NCBI RefSeq assembly: GCF_020687695.1
Contig: NZ_JAJEWL010000001.1
Span: 310,001-374,000, forward strand
Direction of reading: 5' to 3'
DNA: 64,000 nt
Source: Pusillimonas sp. MFBS29
GTDB lineage: Bacteria > Pseudomonadota > Gammaproteobacteria > Burkholderiales > Burkholderiaceae_B
In this document: positions 8,921 to 24,825 of the stretch, one piece after another
Position numbering within the stretch: the first letter of the stretch is position 1
Layout: each line of letters opens with the position of its first letter
Translations under genes and position numbers: made by a program
Notes under the pieces: generated by a model
Told to the model about the DNA's origin: nothing
Database searches by the model: none
The model's input: only the letters and a program-made list of their open reading frames with translations

Positions 8921-10909
8921 ATGCTGGAGTCACGCACGGAGCAGCAGTTGTCAGCCCCCCATTCCTTTTCTCGCGCAAGCCGTAGCCATGCCGCTGTCGG
9001 GTCGTCCTATTCGCTGAAAGCCATTCCGGCAGCCGCCTTGCTGATGCTGGCAGGTGTGGCCCAGGCCGATCCGCACTCTGCCGCAACAGAGCTGGACACC
9101 ATTACCGTGACAGCAACCATGTCGCCGCATCAGACCCGCACGGCACCGGCATCGGTCACCATCGTGCCGCGCGAAGAACTTGAGATCCGTAATGCCAACA
9201 ACGTTCTGGAAGCCGTGCGCGGACAGCCGGGGGTCACGATGACGGGGCAGGGTACGGCCGGGCGCAAGACGATTACTTTGCGCGGGATGGACGGCCGTCA
9301 TGTTCTGACCATGGTCAATGGACGACGCATCGCGGCCAGTGACGATATCGTCGGCCACTCCGACTATCAGTACAACTGGACGCCGATGTCGTCGATCGAA
9401 CGGATCGAGATTATCCGGGGGCCGATGTCCACGCTGTACGGTTCCGAGGCGCTGGGGGGCGTGGTCAATGTGATCACTCGCAGGCCCACGGACAAGTGGG
9501 AAGGCGAGCTGAGCCTGGGCGGTGCCACCCTGGCCAACAGTGCGGGCGGTGATCAAACGAATGCAGCCGTTTATCTGGGCGGTCCGGTAGGCGAGAAGCT
9601 GACGCTGCGTCTGACCGGTCAAACGGCCTATAACCAGTCCATTGCTTCTGAAAGCGATCCGGCTGTTTCCGGGATCGAGGGCAGCAAGATCAATATGGGA
9701 AGCATAGGTGCGACGATAGACCTGACCGCCAATCAGACCCTGGATCTGGACTACACAGGTGGGCTGGAGCGCCGCTTTTTCGATGCATCCTCTCGTGGCA
9801 AATACTATGAGAATCACTATGACATCCGTCGCGATCAGGGCAGCGTCGCCTGGAACGGTGATTTTGAAAAATGGAATGGCCAAATGCGGGCCTATCGCAG
9901 CGAAATCGATATCACCAACTATCGGACCAACGGCCAGTCGCCATCCGAACCGCAGAACATGAAGGAAGAAGTGGTCGACGGCTACGCCAGCACGACGTTC
10001 GGGCGCCATCGCCTGACCGGTGGCGGTGAGTTGCGTCGTGAAGAACTTACGCACGCCGAACTGGCGGGTGGCGACGACTCAGCACGCCATAACGCATTGT
10101 TTCTGCAGGATGAGATCGAGCTCGGTCACGGCCTGACGTTTACGGTGGGTGCTCGCTATGACGATCACGAGATCTTCGGCAACGAGATCAGCCCGCGAGC
10201 CTACCTGGTCTGGGAAGCGTCCGATGATCTGGTCGTCAAAGGGGGCTACGGCCACGCATTCAAGGCACCGACACTCAAGCAGATTTCGCCAAATTACCGT
10301 TACGAGGGTTCCAGCTATGATGTTCTGGGCAACCCCGATTTGCGTCCCGAATCGCTGGATTCATTCGAGCTGGGCGCCGACTGGCAAGTCGGCGATGTGG
10401 CATTGACCGGCACGGTTTTCTACAGCAAGGTGCGTGACCTGATCGCCAGTACCAAGATCAGTCCTGCCGGCCAGCGCAGCGTATACCAATACCAGAACGT
10501 TGATCGCGCCCGCATCATGGGGCTCGAAGCCGGTGCGGTGTGGGATATTTCACCGTCCTTCGCCTGGAGCACCAGCCTGACGCTGCTCAAGACCGAGGAT
10601 CAGGATACCGGGGAGCAGCTCGAGTATCGTCCGAAACTGTCCGCGGCGTCCGCTCTGGATTGGTTTGGCCCGGCAGGGTGGTCCGCGCGCGTTGGGCTTG
10701 AATACACCGGCAAGCAATATACCGCGTCGGGAGATCTGCCTGATTACATCCTGTGGAATGCCAGCCTGGCCAAGGACTTCGGCAAGCAGGTGACACTGCG
10801 CATAGGCCTGGACAACATCGGTGACGTGAACCTTGAAGACAAGTCACCGGATTTTCAATATGCCGAGCGCGGCCGCACCGTGTTTGCCAACCTGCAGATG
10901 CGCTTCTAA
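8921..10909 (+). CDS. TonB-dependent outer-membrane receptor, FepA/CirA type
   Basis: A 662-residue TonB-dependent receptor, an outer-membrane 22-strand barrel with an N-terminal plug, likely for a catecholate or related siderophore. A long amino-terminal extension precedes the hydrophobic export sequence ending GVAQADPH. The TonB box region is DTITVTATM; the plug has TITLRGMDGRHVLTMVNGRR and IERIEIIRGPMSTLYGSEAL. In the barrel, GHAFKAPTLKQISPN and the NPDLRPESL box are present, and the protein ends ANLQMRF with terminal Phe. No ribosome site precedes ATG 8921, which lies in the loop of a 6-bp hairpin (8910-8929); a TTG at 8949 after CGGAG is an alternative. Followed 23 bp later by a YncE-like gene, as yncD-yncE are in E. 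coli. Confidence 0.92.
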   Translation: MLESRTEQQLSAPHSFSRASRSHAAVGSSYSLKAIPAAALLMLAGVAQADPHSAATELDTITVTATMSPHQTRTAPASVTIVPREELEIRNANNVLEAVRGQPGVTMTGQGTAGRKTITLRGMDGRHVLTMVNGRRIAASDDIVGHSDYQYNWTPMSSIERIEIIRGPMSTLYGSEALGGVVNVITRRPTDKWEGELSLGGATLANSAGGDQTNAAVYLGGPVGEKLTLRLTGQTAYNQSIASESDPAVSGIEGSKINMGSIGATIDLTANQTLDLDYTGGLERRFFDASSRGKYYENHYDIRRDQGSVAWNGDFEKWNGQMRAYRSEIDITNYRTNGQSPSEPQNMKEEVVDGYASTTFGRHRLTGGGELRREELTHAELAGGDDSARHNALFLQDEIELGHGLTFTVGARYDDHEIFGNEISPRAYLVWEASDDLVVKGGYGHAFKAPTLKQISPNYRYEGSSYDVLGNPDLRPESLDSFELGADWQVGDVALTGTVFYSKVRDLIASTKISPAGQRSVYQYQNVDRARIMGLEAGAVWDISPSFAWSTSLTLLKTEDQDTGEQLEYRPKLSAASALDWFGPAGWSARVGLEYTGKQYTASGDLPDYILWNASLAKDFGKQVTLRIGLDNIGDVNLEDKSPDFQYAERGRTVFANLQMRF

Positions 10910-10932
10910 TCAATTACCGGATTCCTCTCATC

Positions 10933-12138
10933 ATGCTTCAACTTTTTCCTGATGTACTTCAGCGCGCAAGGCAGATATGCCGCCCGGCGCTTTACACCGC
11001 TTTGATGGCGCTGGCCCTGGTGCAGTCGCCTGTGCACGCCACCGCGCCGAAAGACAAACCGGCTGATTACGCCTTGCGGGTCAACTATCTGGACGATGCC
11101 CAGGAAGGCCTGTATGAAGTGCAGTACAACCATGATCATGACCTGGTCATGACGGCAGTGATCAATCGTGTCCGGGCCAAGGATGACCTGGGTGCTGTGT
11201 ATGCCTTCGATGCCGACACGCTGGAAAAGCGCTGGCGCCTGCCGGTACCGCAACAGGCTTTTGCGCTTGCCCAGGACCGAGCCCATGACAAGTTGTTTGT
11301 AACGCACGGAAAGAACAATGCCATCCGCATCAGTCGCATCGATATCGCCACGGGCAAGCTTGAAGCCACCAGTGAGCGCCTGACCAGGCAGCCGTCGACT
11401 TTCAAAGGCTTTGAGAGTCTGCGGCATATGGTGTTCGTGCCGGCCACCAATGAATTGTTCGTTGGCTACAGTGCCACGCGCCAATCCGGTGAAGAAGGTG
11501 AGCGTGACTATAAGCTGCTGGTCGTGAATGCGGATTCGCTGACGCTGCAGGGCGAAGTAGAAGGCGCTTTTCCCGGCACGGGATACGGGCTGATCTACGA
11601 TGAAGAAAAGAATCTCATCTATACATCGGGCACCTACGTCAATGTCATCGATCCGGCCACGCGCAGCATAAGCCGATCGCTGAAGCTGGAAGGCGCCGAT
11701 CCCAAGCCGGGGAATATCCTGAGTCTTGCCGTCGATAACACGCATGGCCGTATTTTCGCGGCGCAGAATATCTTCCGTTCCGAGGGCGACGACGATGGCG
11801 TTTACGTGTTTGACCTGGAAAGCGGCAAACAATTGGGTTTCGTACAAACTGGAATCGGAAGTATCAGCGTGACTTACAACCCTGAGCTGAACGAGGCCTA
11901 TGTCAGCAACTTCCGTGTTGGCACGATCAGCGTCATTGATGGGCAGTCGTATGAAGTAAAACGTACGTTCAATGTGGGCGGCTTGCCCAACGAAATGGCC
12001 CTGGATGTTGCTGAACGCCGCTTGTATGTTGGGCTAAAAGACGTATACAGCGCCCGGTCTTCCACCGGAGATTTTCTGGCGGGCTCCAAAGAGCGGCTTC
12101 TGAAAATAGATCTTCCCGCACAACGCACGCAGAATTAA
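10933..12138 (+). CDS. YncE-like periplasmic beta-propeller (YVTN repeat) protein
   Basis: A 401-residue protein with an N-terminal hydrophobic export signal (about residues 15-37, ending VQSPVHATA) and a seven-bladed propeller fold suggested by repeats such as VYAFDADTLEKRW, LLVVNADSLTLQG, VNVIDPATRSISR, VYVFDLESGKQLG and ISVIDGQSYEVKR. E. coli YncE has this fold and is iron-regulated. Only 23 bp separate it from the receptor, so it should be cotranscribed under the same Fur site. A role in handling the receptor's ligand or in the envelope is inference. It converges on selU with a 2-bp gap. Confidence 0.85.
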   Translation: MLQLFPDVLQRARQICRPALYTALMALALVQSPVHATAPKDKPADYALRVNYLDDAQEGLYEVQYNHDHDLVMTAVINRVRAKDDLGAVYAFDADTLEKRWRLPVPQQAFALAQDRAHDKLFVTHGKNNAIRISRIDIATGKLEATSERLTRQPSTFKGFESLRHMVFVPATNELFVGYSATRQSGEEGERDYKLLVVNADSLTLQGEVEGAFPGTGYGLIYDEEKNLIYTSGTYVNVIDPATRSISRSLKLEGADPKPGNILSLAVDNTHGRIFAAQNIFRSEGDDDGVYVFDLESGKQLGFVQTGIGSISVTYNPELNEAYVSNFRVGTISVIDGQSYEVKRTFNVGGLPNEMALDVAERRLYVGLKDVYSARSSTGDFLAGSKERLLKIDLPAQRTQN

Positions 12139-12140
12139 GC

Positions 12141-13277
12141 TCAACTGAGCGCGTGATGCGACGCGCCGAACCCTGATTGTGGCCCGGCACAAGTGCCAAG
12201 GTACTCCAGCACCGCCCGCTGATCGCCGCTGAATATCGTTCGTTCCCTGCTGCTTTTGCGCTGGTGCTCGTACATGGGATCGTAGTATTCGGAAAGCAGG
12301 GCTTCAATCCAGCCCACATGGGCCTGTACGCAGCCATTGCGCTTTTGCTGGTCCAGCGCCTGGTCCATGATGGCGGCCAGGCGCTGGTACCGCTCCATGC
12401 CCAGGCGCCTGGCGATATTTTTCAGGCTCTGTCGCAGCTGAGCGGCAAAGCGGGCGCTGCCCTGCTCATGCCCATCTACGGCAATGAATTCGGCGCACAG
12501 GTCGACCACATAGTCCTGCAGAATGCGTGCGGCGCGGTTGGCCAGGCTGTCGTGCAGCCATACCATTGGCGACTGTGACATGGTTTGCCGCAGTTCCAGA
12601 GGCAGGGCGCAGTGGCCTATCATGCGGCCTTCATCTTCCAGGATGAAAGTCTCATAACCCAGATCCCGCTTCTTCAGGAAATCAATGGCCAGTGTGTTCT
12701 CGAAGTTGATCTGTGTGGGCTGAGGAGTGGGATGCTTGCCGAAGCTTGAACCGCGATGGTGGGCGTGGCCTTCCAGATCGACGGCATTATCCAGCTGTCC
12801 AAGCAGGTCGGTCTTGCCGCAGCCGGTCAGGCCGCCGAGCACGATAAAGCGGGAGTCTGCCACGGCCGCCATGCGTGTTTCGATCAGGAAAGTGCGCATC
12901 GCCTTGTAGCCGCCCGGGACTAGCGGGTAGTGCAGGCCGGCTTCGTCCTTCAGCCATTGCTGGACTGTTTGAGAACGCAGGCCGCCGCGAAAGCAATACA
13001 TATAGCCTTCGGGGTGTTTGCGGATAAAAGCTTCCCAGGCGGCAATGCGATCAGCCTTGACGCTACCCGACACGAGCTGCTGCCCCAGTGCGATTGCTGC
13101 CTGCTGGCCCTTTTGCTTAAAGCGAATGCCGACCAGATGCCGCTCTTCATCATTCATCAGGGGCAGGTTGCAAGCGCCCGGGAAGGCACCTTTATTGAAT
13201 TCGACTGGCGCACGTACGTCGAGCAATGGCAGGTTGCCCAAAAAGATGGCTTCGTACTGATCGCGAGTGATGTGCAT
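12141..13277 (-). CDS. selU: tRNA 2-selenouridine synthase (MnmH/YbbB)
   Basis: SelU replaces the sulfur of wobble 2-thiouridine (tRNA-Lys, Glu, Gln) with selenium from selenophosphate, via a geranylated intermediate. The N-terminal rhodanese domain starts [20 protein letters not shown] and carries the catalytic Cys in [17 protein letters not shown] (about residue 95). A P-loop, [14 protein letters not shown] (about 145-158), begins the second domain, followed by [22 protein letters not shown], which is diagnostic of the family. ATG 13277 is preferred to the adjacent in-frame TTG 13280. The presence of selU implies a selenophosphate synthetase elsewhere in the genome. Upstream lies a short tandem repeat. 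Confidence 0.93.
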   Translation of the reverse strand: MHITRDQYEAIFLGNLPLLDVRAPVEFNKGAFPGACNLPLMNDEERHLVGIRFKQKGQQAAIALGQQLVSGSVKADRIAAWEAFIRKHPEGYMYCFRGGLRSQTVQQWLKDEAGLHYPLVPGGYKAMRTFLIETRMAAVADSRFIVLGGLTGCGKTDLLGQLDNAVDLEGHAHHRGSSFGKHPTPQPTQINFENTLAIDFLKKRDLGYETFILEDEGRMIGHCALPLELRQTMSQSPMVWLHDSLANRAARILQDYVVDLCAEFIAVDGHEQGSARFAAQLRQSLKNIARRLGMERYQRLAAIMDQALDQQKRNGCVQAHVGWIEALLSEYYDPMYEHQRKSSRERTIFSGDQRAVLEYLGTCAGPQSGFGASHHALS

Positions 13278-13286
13278 CAAATTTTC

Positions 13287-13321
13287 AATGGGTTGAAACA
13301 GCTTTAATGGGTTAAAACAGC
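13287..13321. repeat. Two-copy 16-bp direct repeat upstream of selU
   Basis: AATGGGTTGAAACAGC at 13287-13302 is repeated as AATGGGTTAAAACAGC at 13306-13321, one mismatch, 19-bp period. It sits immediately before the selU start, where a regulator could bind; it may equally be a chance duplication. Confidence 0.6.
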
Positions 13322-13465
13322 CTGAACCTAGTGCATTCCCTAAGTGTTATATGAGTGATTATGGTGCACAATTCCGTTCATGCAGGTGAGGAGACAAGCC
13401 CTGCATGGGCAAAGCCGATAAATCGGTAATAAAAAAGTAGCAGGTCCCATAAAAAATAAAAACGC

Positions 13466-13498
13466 ACAAAAGCCGACGACAAAATCGTCGGCTTTTGT
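13466..13498 (-). terminator. Rho-independent terminator after the Smr gene
   Basis: Perfect 14-bp inverted repeat ACAAAAGCCGACGA / TCGTCGGCTTTTGT with a CAAAA loop. On the minus strand it is followed by T-rich sequence, so it ends leftward transcription of trxB-smr; it may also work rightward. Confidence 0.8.
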
Positions 13499-13522
13499 CA
13501 TTTCCAGGTTCGCCCATAATAA

Positions 13523-17588
<4,066 letters not shown>

Positions 17589-17599
<11 letters not shown>

Positions 17600-18218
17600 A
17601 TCCGGTTTCAAGCAATTGGCGGCAACGCTGCTGCTGGCGCTAGGCCCTGTGGTGGCCTGGGCCTCGCAGGCACCCGAACAACTCGAGCATTTCATTTCTA
17701 CCGTTAAGGCAGCTACCGGCGAGTTCACCCAGCAGCGGCTGGATCAGCAGGGCAGGCCGGCCCAGTCAGGGCAGTTCTCATTCAAGCGGCCAGGGCAGTT
17801 TAAATGGGCAGTCAAAAAACCCTACGAACAATTGATCATTTCAGATGGCAAACAGGTCTATCAATATGATCCCGACCTTGCCCAGGTCACCGAGCGCGGT
17901 GTCGATCAGTCCATAGGTGCGTCTCCCGCCGCCATACTGTTTGGTTCAGGCTCGCTGGAAGAAACCTTCACTGTTTCCAGTCTGCCGTCCAAAGACGGCT
18001 ATGATTGGTTGCGTGCCTTGCCCAGGGCAGGCTCTGCCGGCTTCACCCATGTTGATATCGGCTTCAAGAATGCCATGCCGGCCCGGCTTGAGTTGCTGGA
18101 TTCCTTCGGCCAGATCACGCGCATAGATTTAAGCAATATAGTTTCCAATCCCGATCTGCCTGCCGACGAATTCACCTTCACGCCGCCGGCCGACGTTGAT
18201 GTCGTGAAAATGCAGTAG
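17589..18218 (+). CDS. lolA: Outer-membrane lipoprotein carrier LolA
   Basis: A 209-residue periplasmic chaperone that carries lipoproteins from LolCDE to the outer membrane. Signal peptide to about residue 24 ([13 protein letters not shown]), then [40 protein letters not shown] and [20 protein letters not shown], all LolA hallmarks. The chosen ATG lies 11 bp inside the end of ftsK; longer starts would destroy the signal peptide. Confidence 0.95.
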
Positions 18219-18224
18219 GTCTTG

Positions 18225-20941
<2,717 letters not shown>

Positions 20942-20988
20942 GTTTCTGCACGCAGCGGCAATCCAAAAGCAAAAAAGGGCACACAGGC

Positions 20989-21777
20989 ATGGATCTGGAA
21001 CTTGGCGGTAAGGTTGTACTGATAACCGGTGGCAGCAAAGGCATTGGTCTGGCATGCGCCCATGTTTTTGCCCGAGAGGGGGCAAAAGTAGTCATTGCTT
21101 CGCGCAGTAACGACAATCTTGCTGCTGCCAGAGCCGAACTCGAGCAGGCAGGCCATCAGGTCCACACTTATGCAGCGAATCTGAGCGATGCGCCGGCAGC
21201 ACAGGAACTGGTTGATTCCGTGGAAGCGCAGGTTGGGCCGATTGCCGTGCTGGTCAATTCTGCCGGAGCGGCCAAACGCTATGCGCCGGCATCATTAACT
21301 GCGCAAGCCTGGCGCGATGCCATGGACGCCAAATACTTCCCGTATATCAACGCCATGGATGCCGTCATCCGGAAAATGGTGCCGCGTGGAAACGGGGCCA
21401 TCGTCAATATTATCGGCGCGGGCGGCAAGATGGCCAGCGCCTTTCATTTGCCGGGCGGTTCGGCCAATGCCGCCCTCATGCTCGCATCGGCCGGCCTGGC
21501 CAACGCCTGGGGCAGCAAGGGTCTGCGCATCAATGCGATCAATCCGGGTGCCACGCTCACAGGCCGCGTTCAGGGTGCCCTGGAGGCCGAATCCGAACTT
21601 ACCGGCAAGTCGACGGATGAAGTGCTTAAGTCACGCGAGCAAAGCATTCCGCTGGGCCGTCTGGCCAGGCCCGAGGAAGTGGCGGATGCAGCGTTGTACC
21701 TTGCCTCTGCTCGCGCCAGCTATGTTACTGGCGCGTTGTTGACCATGAATGGCGGCATACATCCGATAGGCGGCTGA
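20989..21777 (+). CDS. Short-chain dehydrogenase/reductase-like protein lacking the catalytic Ser-Tyr-Lys
   Basis: A 262-residue Rossmann-fold SDR. The cofactor motif is intact (VLITGGSKGIGLACAHVFA), followed by an NSAG variant of NNAG, and the C-terminal NPGATLTGRV and YVTGALLTMNGG are standard. The catalytic region is not: the strand-5 Ser is replaced in NIIGAGGKM, and where YxASK would lie (about residues 154-161) the sequence is PGGSANAALM, so the usual Tyr and Lys are absent. It may use different chemistry or act as a non-enzymatic binding protein. It follows serS by 47 bp on the same strand. Substrate unknown. Confidence 0.85.
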   Translation: MDLELGGKVVLITGGSKGIGLACAHVFAREGAKVVIASRSNDNLAAARAELEQAGHQVHTYAANLSDAPAAQELVDSVEAQVGPIAVLVNSAGAAKRYAPASLTAQAWRDAMDAKYFPYINAMDAVIRKMVPRGNGAIVNIIGAGGKMASAFHLPGGSANAALMLASAGLANAWGSKGLRINAINPGATLTGRVQGALEAESELTGKSTDEVLKSREQSIPLGRLARPEEVADAALYLASARASYVTGALLTMNGGIHPIGG

Positions 21778-21809
21778 TCACCAGAGTCGGTGGCAAGCTG
21801 CCCACGCAG

Positions 21810-22514
21810 CTACGCGCTTTGTGACGGAGGGGCGAGAAAGGGCGAAGCGTGCTCGGCCGCTTCGTTCTCCATAATGATCTGGGCCGTCAGTTTCACGTGA
21901 TCCGTCAGTAGCGCAACCGCACGCTCCGTGTCTCGCTTGATCGCGGCTTCCGCGATGTCATGGTGTTCGGAATCCAGGTGGGGGCGGTCAAGATGTATAG
22001 ACAACACACGGTAGCGTTCCGAGTGGATGAACAGAAGCTCGCGGATACGCATCAGCCAGGGGCTGTCGCATGCCTCGACGAGGGTGGCGTGGAAACGTAC
22101 GTGTGTATTGATCCATGCCGGATTGAACTCATTTTCAAGGTACACACGGGTGCGACTCAGTTCGTGCAGACTGGCCAGCACACGCCCTTCCCAGGCCAGG
22201 TCGCCGTTCTGGATCGACCGTAGCAGGCACTGCCCTTCAATCGCGACTCGACGCTCGGTGAGATCGAGCAGGTCGGCAAGCGACACTGACGCCACGCGAA
22301 AGCCCCGTTGCGGTTCAGTGACGACGAATCCGTCTGAGCTCAGGCGGGCCAGCGCTTCACGCACCGCGCTGAGGCTGACACCCCGGTCTTTGGCTATGGA
22401 TGCAATGTTCAACTTGGTTGCGGGCTTCAGGCGATAAGTCAGTATGTCGTCACGTAGCGAAAGGTAAACACTTTCAGTCAGACTTTTACCCGTTTTGACA
22501 ATTGTGTACCCCAT
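21810..22514 (-). CDS. GntR family (FadR/FCD-type) transcriptional regulator
   Basis: A 234-residue regulator with an N-terminal winged helix (ESVYLSLRDDILTYRLKP; VSLSAVREALARLSSDGFV; QRGFRVASVSLADL) and an all-helical FCD effector domain with metal-type His residues (HVRFHATLVEAC, HHDIAEAAIKRD). FCD regulators usually respond to small carboxylates. It is divergent from the dehydrogenase-BKACE-ABC operon, and the 196-bp space between them holds a repeated palindrome, so local repression with release by the imported acid or an intermediate is the simplest reading. Confidence 0.9.
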   Translation of the reverse strand: MGYTIVKTGKSLTESVYLSLRDDILTYRLKPATKLNIASIAKDRGVSLSAVREALARLSSDGFVVTEPQRGFRVASVSLADLLDLTERRVAIEGQCLLRSIQNGDLAWEGRVLASLHELSRTRVYLENEFNPAWINTHVRFHATLVEACDSPWLMRIRELLFIHSERYRVLSIHLDRPHLDSEHHDIAEAAIKRDTERAVALLTDHVKLTAQIIMENEAAEHASPFLAPPSQSA

Positions 22515-22592
22515 TTTCTATTTCTCTTTCTACCGAGTTTAGCAAGGCTACCACGGCCAGGTTTGAGCGTGGCCCTTGACAAGTCATCATAA

Positions 22593-22620
22593 AAAATCGA
22601 TTATTACTACAAAATCGATT
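22593..22620. promoter_or_regulatory. Repeated palindrome, candidate GntR operator
   Basis: AAAATCGATT occurs at 22593-22602 and again at 22611-22620, 18 bp apart; each copy contains the palindrome AATCGATT. The pair lies between the GntR gene and the operon start at 22711, in an A+T-rich promoter-like region. Binding by this regulator is inferred from position. Confidence 0.5.
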
Positions 22621-22710
22621 TTAACACCTTGGCGTATAGAATTTCCGAAAAATATCGCGCTCAAGAATTCGACCTCAGGACGGCTGCCCACAAGGCAACA
22701 GGAGAACAAG

Positions 22711-23760
22711 ATGAGAGCAGTGATTATTGGCGCCGGTTCACTGGGCACCATCATCGGCGCACTGATGACCCACGGCGGTCGTCAGGTTGACCTTGTCGAT
22801 GCCAATGAAGAACACGTCGCGGTGTTGAACCGTGTGGGCGCGCGGATTACCGGAGAAATGGATCTGCTTGTTCCCGTGCACGCCCTGACACCCGCTCAAA
22901 TGTCAGGGCAGTATGACCTGGTCTTTTTGCTGAACAAGCAGACCGCCAACGATGCGGTGCTGCGGCACCTGCTGCCTTTCCTGCATGACGACAGCATCGT
23001 GTGCACCCTGCAAAATGGTATTCCCGAACCGAGAGTCGCCACGTTCGTTTCCGCGCAACGAACCATTGGTGGGGCGGTTGGCTTCGGCGCCACCTGGATC
23101 GGGCCTGGGGTCTCGCAATTGACTACCCGGGAAGAAGCGGTCAGGAAGTTTGCCTTCGAGATAGGCGAGATCGATGGGGTGACACGTCCGCGGCTGGCCC
23201 AGGTGCAAGCCTACCTTTCTTGTGTGGGCACCACGCAGATATTGCCCGACCTGTTGGGAATACGCTGGTCGAAGGTATTGATGAACGCCACGTTCAGTGG
23301 CATGTCCGCCGCGCTGGGCTGCACCTTCGGGGAAGTGATGGACGACCCGCGCGCCTTGCGTTGCATCGCATTTCTGGCCGACGAGACAGTGCGTGCCGCA
23401 CATGCCGCAGGACATCGCATGGCGCCGATGCAGGGTGAAGACTTCGAGCAGTTTCTCCTGGCACCGTCGACTGAAGCGGATGCCCAGACCCCGCTGATCG
23501 AGCGGATCTGGAGTCAACATCGACAACTGCGTGCCAGCATGCTCCAGGATCTGGAGAAGGGCCGTGATACCGAGATCAACTTCATCAACGGCGTTGTCCG
23601 TGATACGGGTCGGCAGTTTGCCGTAGCCACCCCTTTCAATGATCGCGTCATCGAGTTGGTTCTCGAGGCGCAGAGTCGGCGTCAGGTTCCCACATTCTCA
23701 AACATTACTCGTTTCGACGATCTACTCGCTTCCCGCTCCGGTCAAGCTCAACAAGTCTAG
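22711..23760 (+). CDS. Ketopantoate reductase (PanE/ApbA)-family dehydrogenase
   Basis: A 349-residue NAD(P)-dependent dehydrogenase. The Rossmann motif is at the very N-terminus (MRAVIIGAGSLGTIIGALM), the family's substrate/cofactor Asn is in CTLQNGIPE (about residue 100), and the catalytic-type Lys is in WSKVLMNATFSGMSAALG (about 190). ATG 22711 is preceded by ACAGGAGAAC; an upstream extension to 22576 has no family character. It is longer and more divergent than housekeeping PanE and is followed 10 bp later by BKACE, so it probably oxidises a hydroxy acid to the beta-keto acid that BKACE cleaves, rather than making pantoate. This assignment is inference. Confidence 0.85.
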   Translation: MRAVIIGAGSLGTIIGALMTHGGRQVDLVDANEEHVAVLNRVGARITGEMDLLVPVHALTPAQMSGQYDLVFLLNKQTANDAVLRHLLPFLHDDSIVCTLQNGIPEPRVATFVSAQRTIGGAVGFGATWIGPGVSQLTTREEAVRKFAFEIGEIDGVTRPRLAQVQAYLSCVGTTQILPDLLGIRWSKVLMNATFSGMSAALGCTFGEVMDDPRALRCIAFLADETVRAAHAAGHRMAPMQGEDFEQFLLAPSTEADAQTPLIERIWSQHRQLRASMLQDLEKGRDTEINFINGVVRDTGRQFAVATPFNDRVIELVLEAQSRRQVPTFSNITRFDDLLASRSGQAQQV

Positions 23761-23770
23761 GAAATATGCA

Positions 23771-24715
23771 ATGGCTGCAAACCTGTCATCCAAAGTCATC
23801 ATCACTTGTGCCGTTACTGGCGCCGTCCATACACCGTCGATGTCTGAGCATCTTCCCCTGACTCCGGATCAAATTGTCCGGAATGCAGTGGACGCAGCGA
23901 ACGCCGGCGCGGCCATCGTGCACCTGCATGCGCGGGATCCGAACGACGGGCGCCCCACTGCCGACCCCGCTATATTCGACATGATTGTCCCGCGTATCCG
24001 CGAACAGACGGATGTGGTCCTCAATATAACGAGCGGTGGCAGCACGCGCATGAGTCTGGAAGAAAGGCTGGCCTATCCGCTCAAGCTCAAGCCCGAAATG
24101 TGCTCGCTCAATATGGGCTCCATGAACTTCTCGATCCATCCGGCTGCGCAAAAAATCAAGGAATGGAAGCATGCCTGGGAGAAGCCCTATATCGAAGGGA
24201 TGGAAGATCTTATTTTCCGCAATACGTTCAAGGATATAAAACATATCCTGAAGGTGCTTGGCGAAGACTGTGGAACCCGGTTCGAATTCGAATGCTACGA
24301 CCTTGGGCATCTGTACAACCTGGCGTACTTCGTTGATGCCGGTCTGATCAAGGGGCCTTTGTTCATTCAGATGATCTTCGGCATTCTTGGTGGAATGGGA
24401 CCCGACCCCGAGAACCTGACGCTGATGCGCACCACTGCCGATCGTCTCTTTGGCCGCGAGAACTATCAATTCTCAGTTCTTGGTGCAGGGCGCCACCAGA
24501 TGCCGCTGATCACGATGGGCGCCATCATGGGCGGCCACGTGCGCGTGGGGCTTGAAGATAGCCTCTATCTGGAATCAGGCAAGCTGGCACGCTCATGTGC
24601 CGAGCAGGTTCAGAAGATCAGGCGCATCGTCGAAGAACTTTCACTGAAAACGGCGACACCCGACGAGGCTCGCACGACGCTTGGCCTGAAAGGCAGCGCC
24701 CACATCTCGCTCTAG
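23771..24715 (+). CDS. Beta-keto acid cleavage enzyme (BKACE, DUF849)
   Basis: A 314-residue TIM-barrel Zn enzyme of the 3-keto-5-aminohexanoate cleavage (Kce) family. Members condense a beta-keto acid with acetyl-CoA and cleave it to acetoacetate and a new CoA ester. Zn-binding His residues are in AAIVHLHARDPNDGRP (about 46-61), and the catalytic acidic region is in HVRVGLEDSLYL (about 260-271). The start is set by AGGA at 23759-23762. Known relatives act on 3-keto-5-aminohexanoate, dehydrocarnitine and related acids; substrate cannot be read from sequence. Acetoacetate formed could be reduced by the 3-hydroxybutyrate dehydrogenase at 33711. Confidence 0.92.
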   Translation: MAANLSSKVIITCAVTGAVHTPSMSEHLPLTPDQIVRNAVDAANAGAAIVHLHARDPNDGRPTADPAIFDMIVPRIREQTDVVLNITSGGSTRMSLEERLAYPLKLKPEMCSLNMGSMNFSIHPAAQKIKEWKHAWEKPYIEGMEDLIFRNTFKDIKHILKVLGEDCGTRFEFECYDLGHLYNLAYFVDAGLIKGPLFIQMIFGILGGMGPDPENLTLMRTTADRLFGRENYQFSVLGAGRHQMPLITMGAIMGGHVRVGLEDSLYLESGKLARSCAEQVQKIRRIVEELSLKTATPDEARTTLGLKGSAHISL

Positions 24716-24825
24716 GAGTTTCAAAAGGGGGCGCAAGCGTTGCAGCCCTGGTGGCCAGGCTGAACCGATGATCACGAATCAACGATAGCAAAAATAATAT
24801 AAACAATGATGTGTTGGGGACATGA

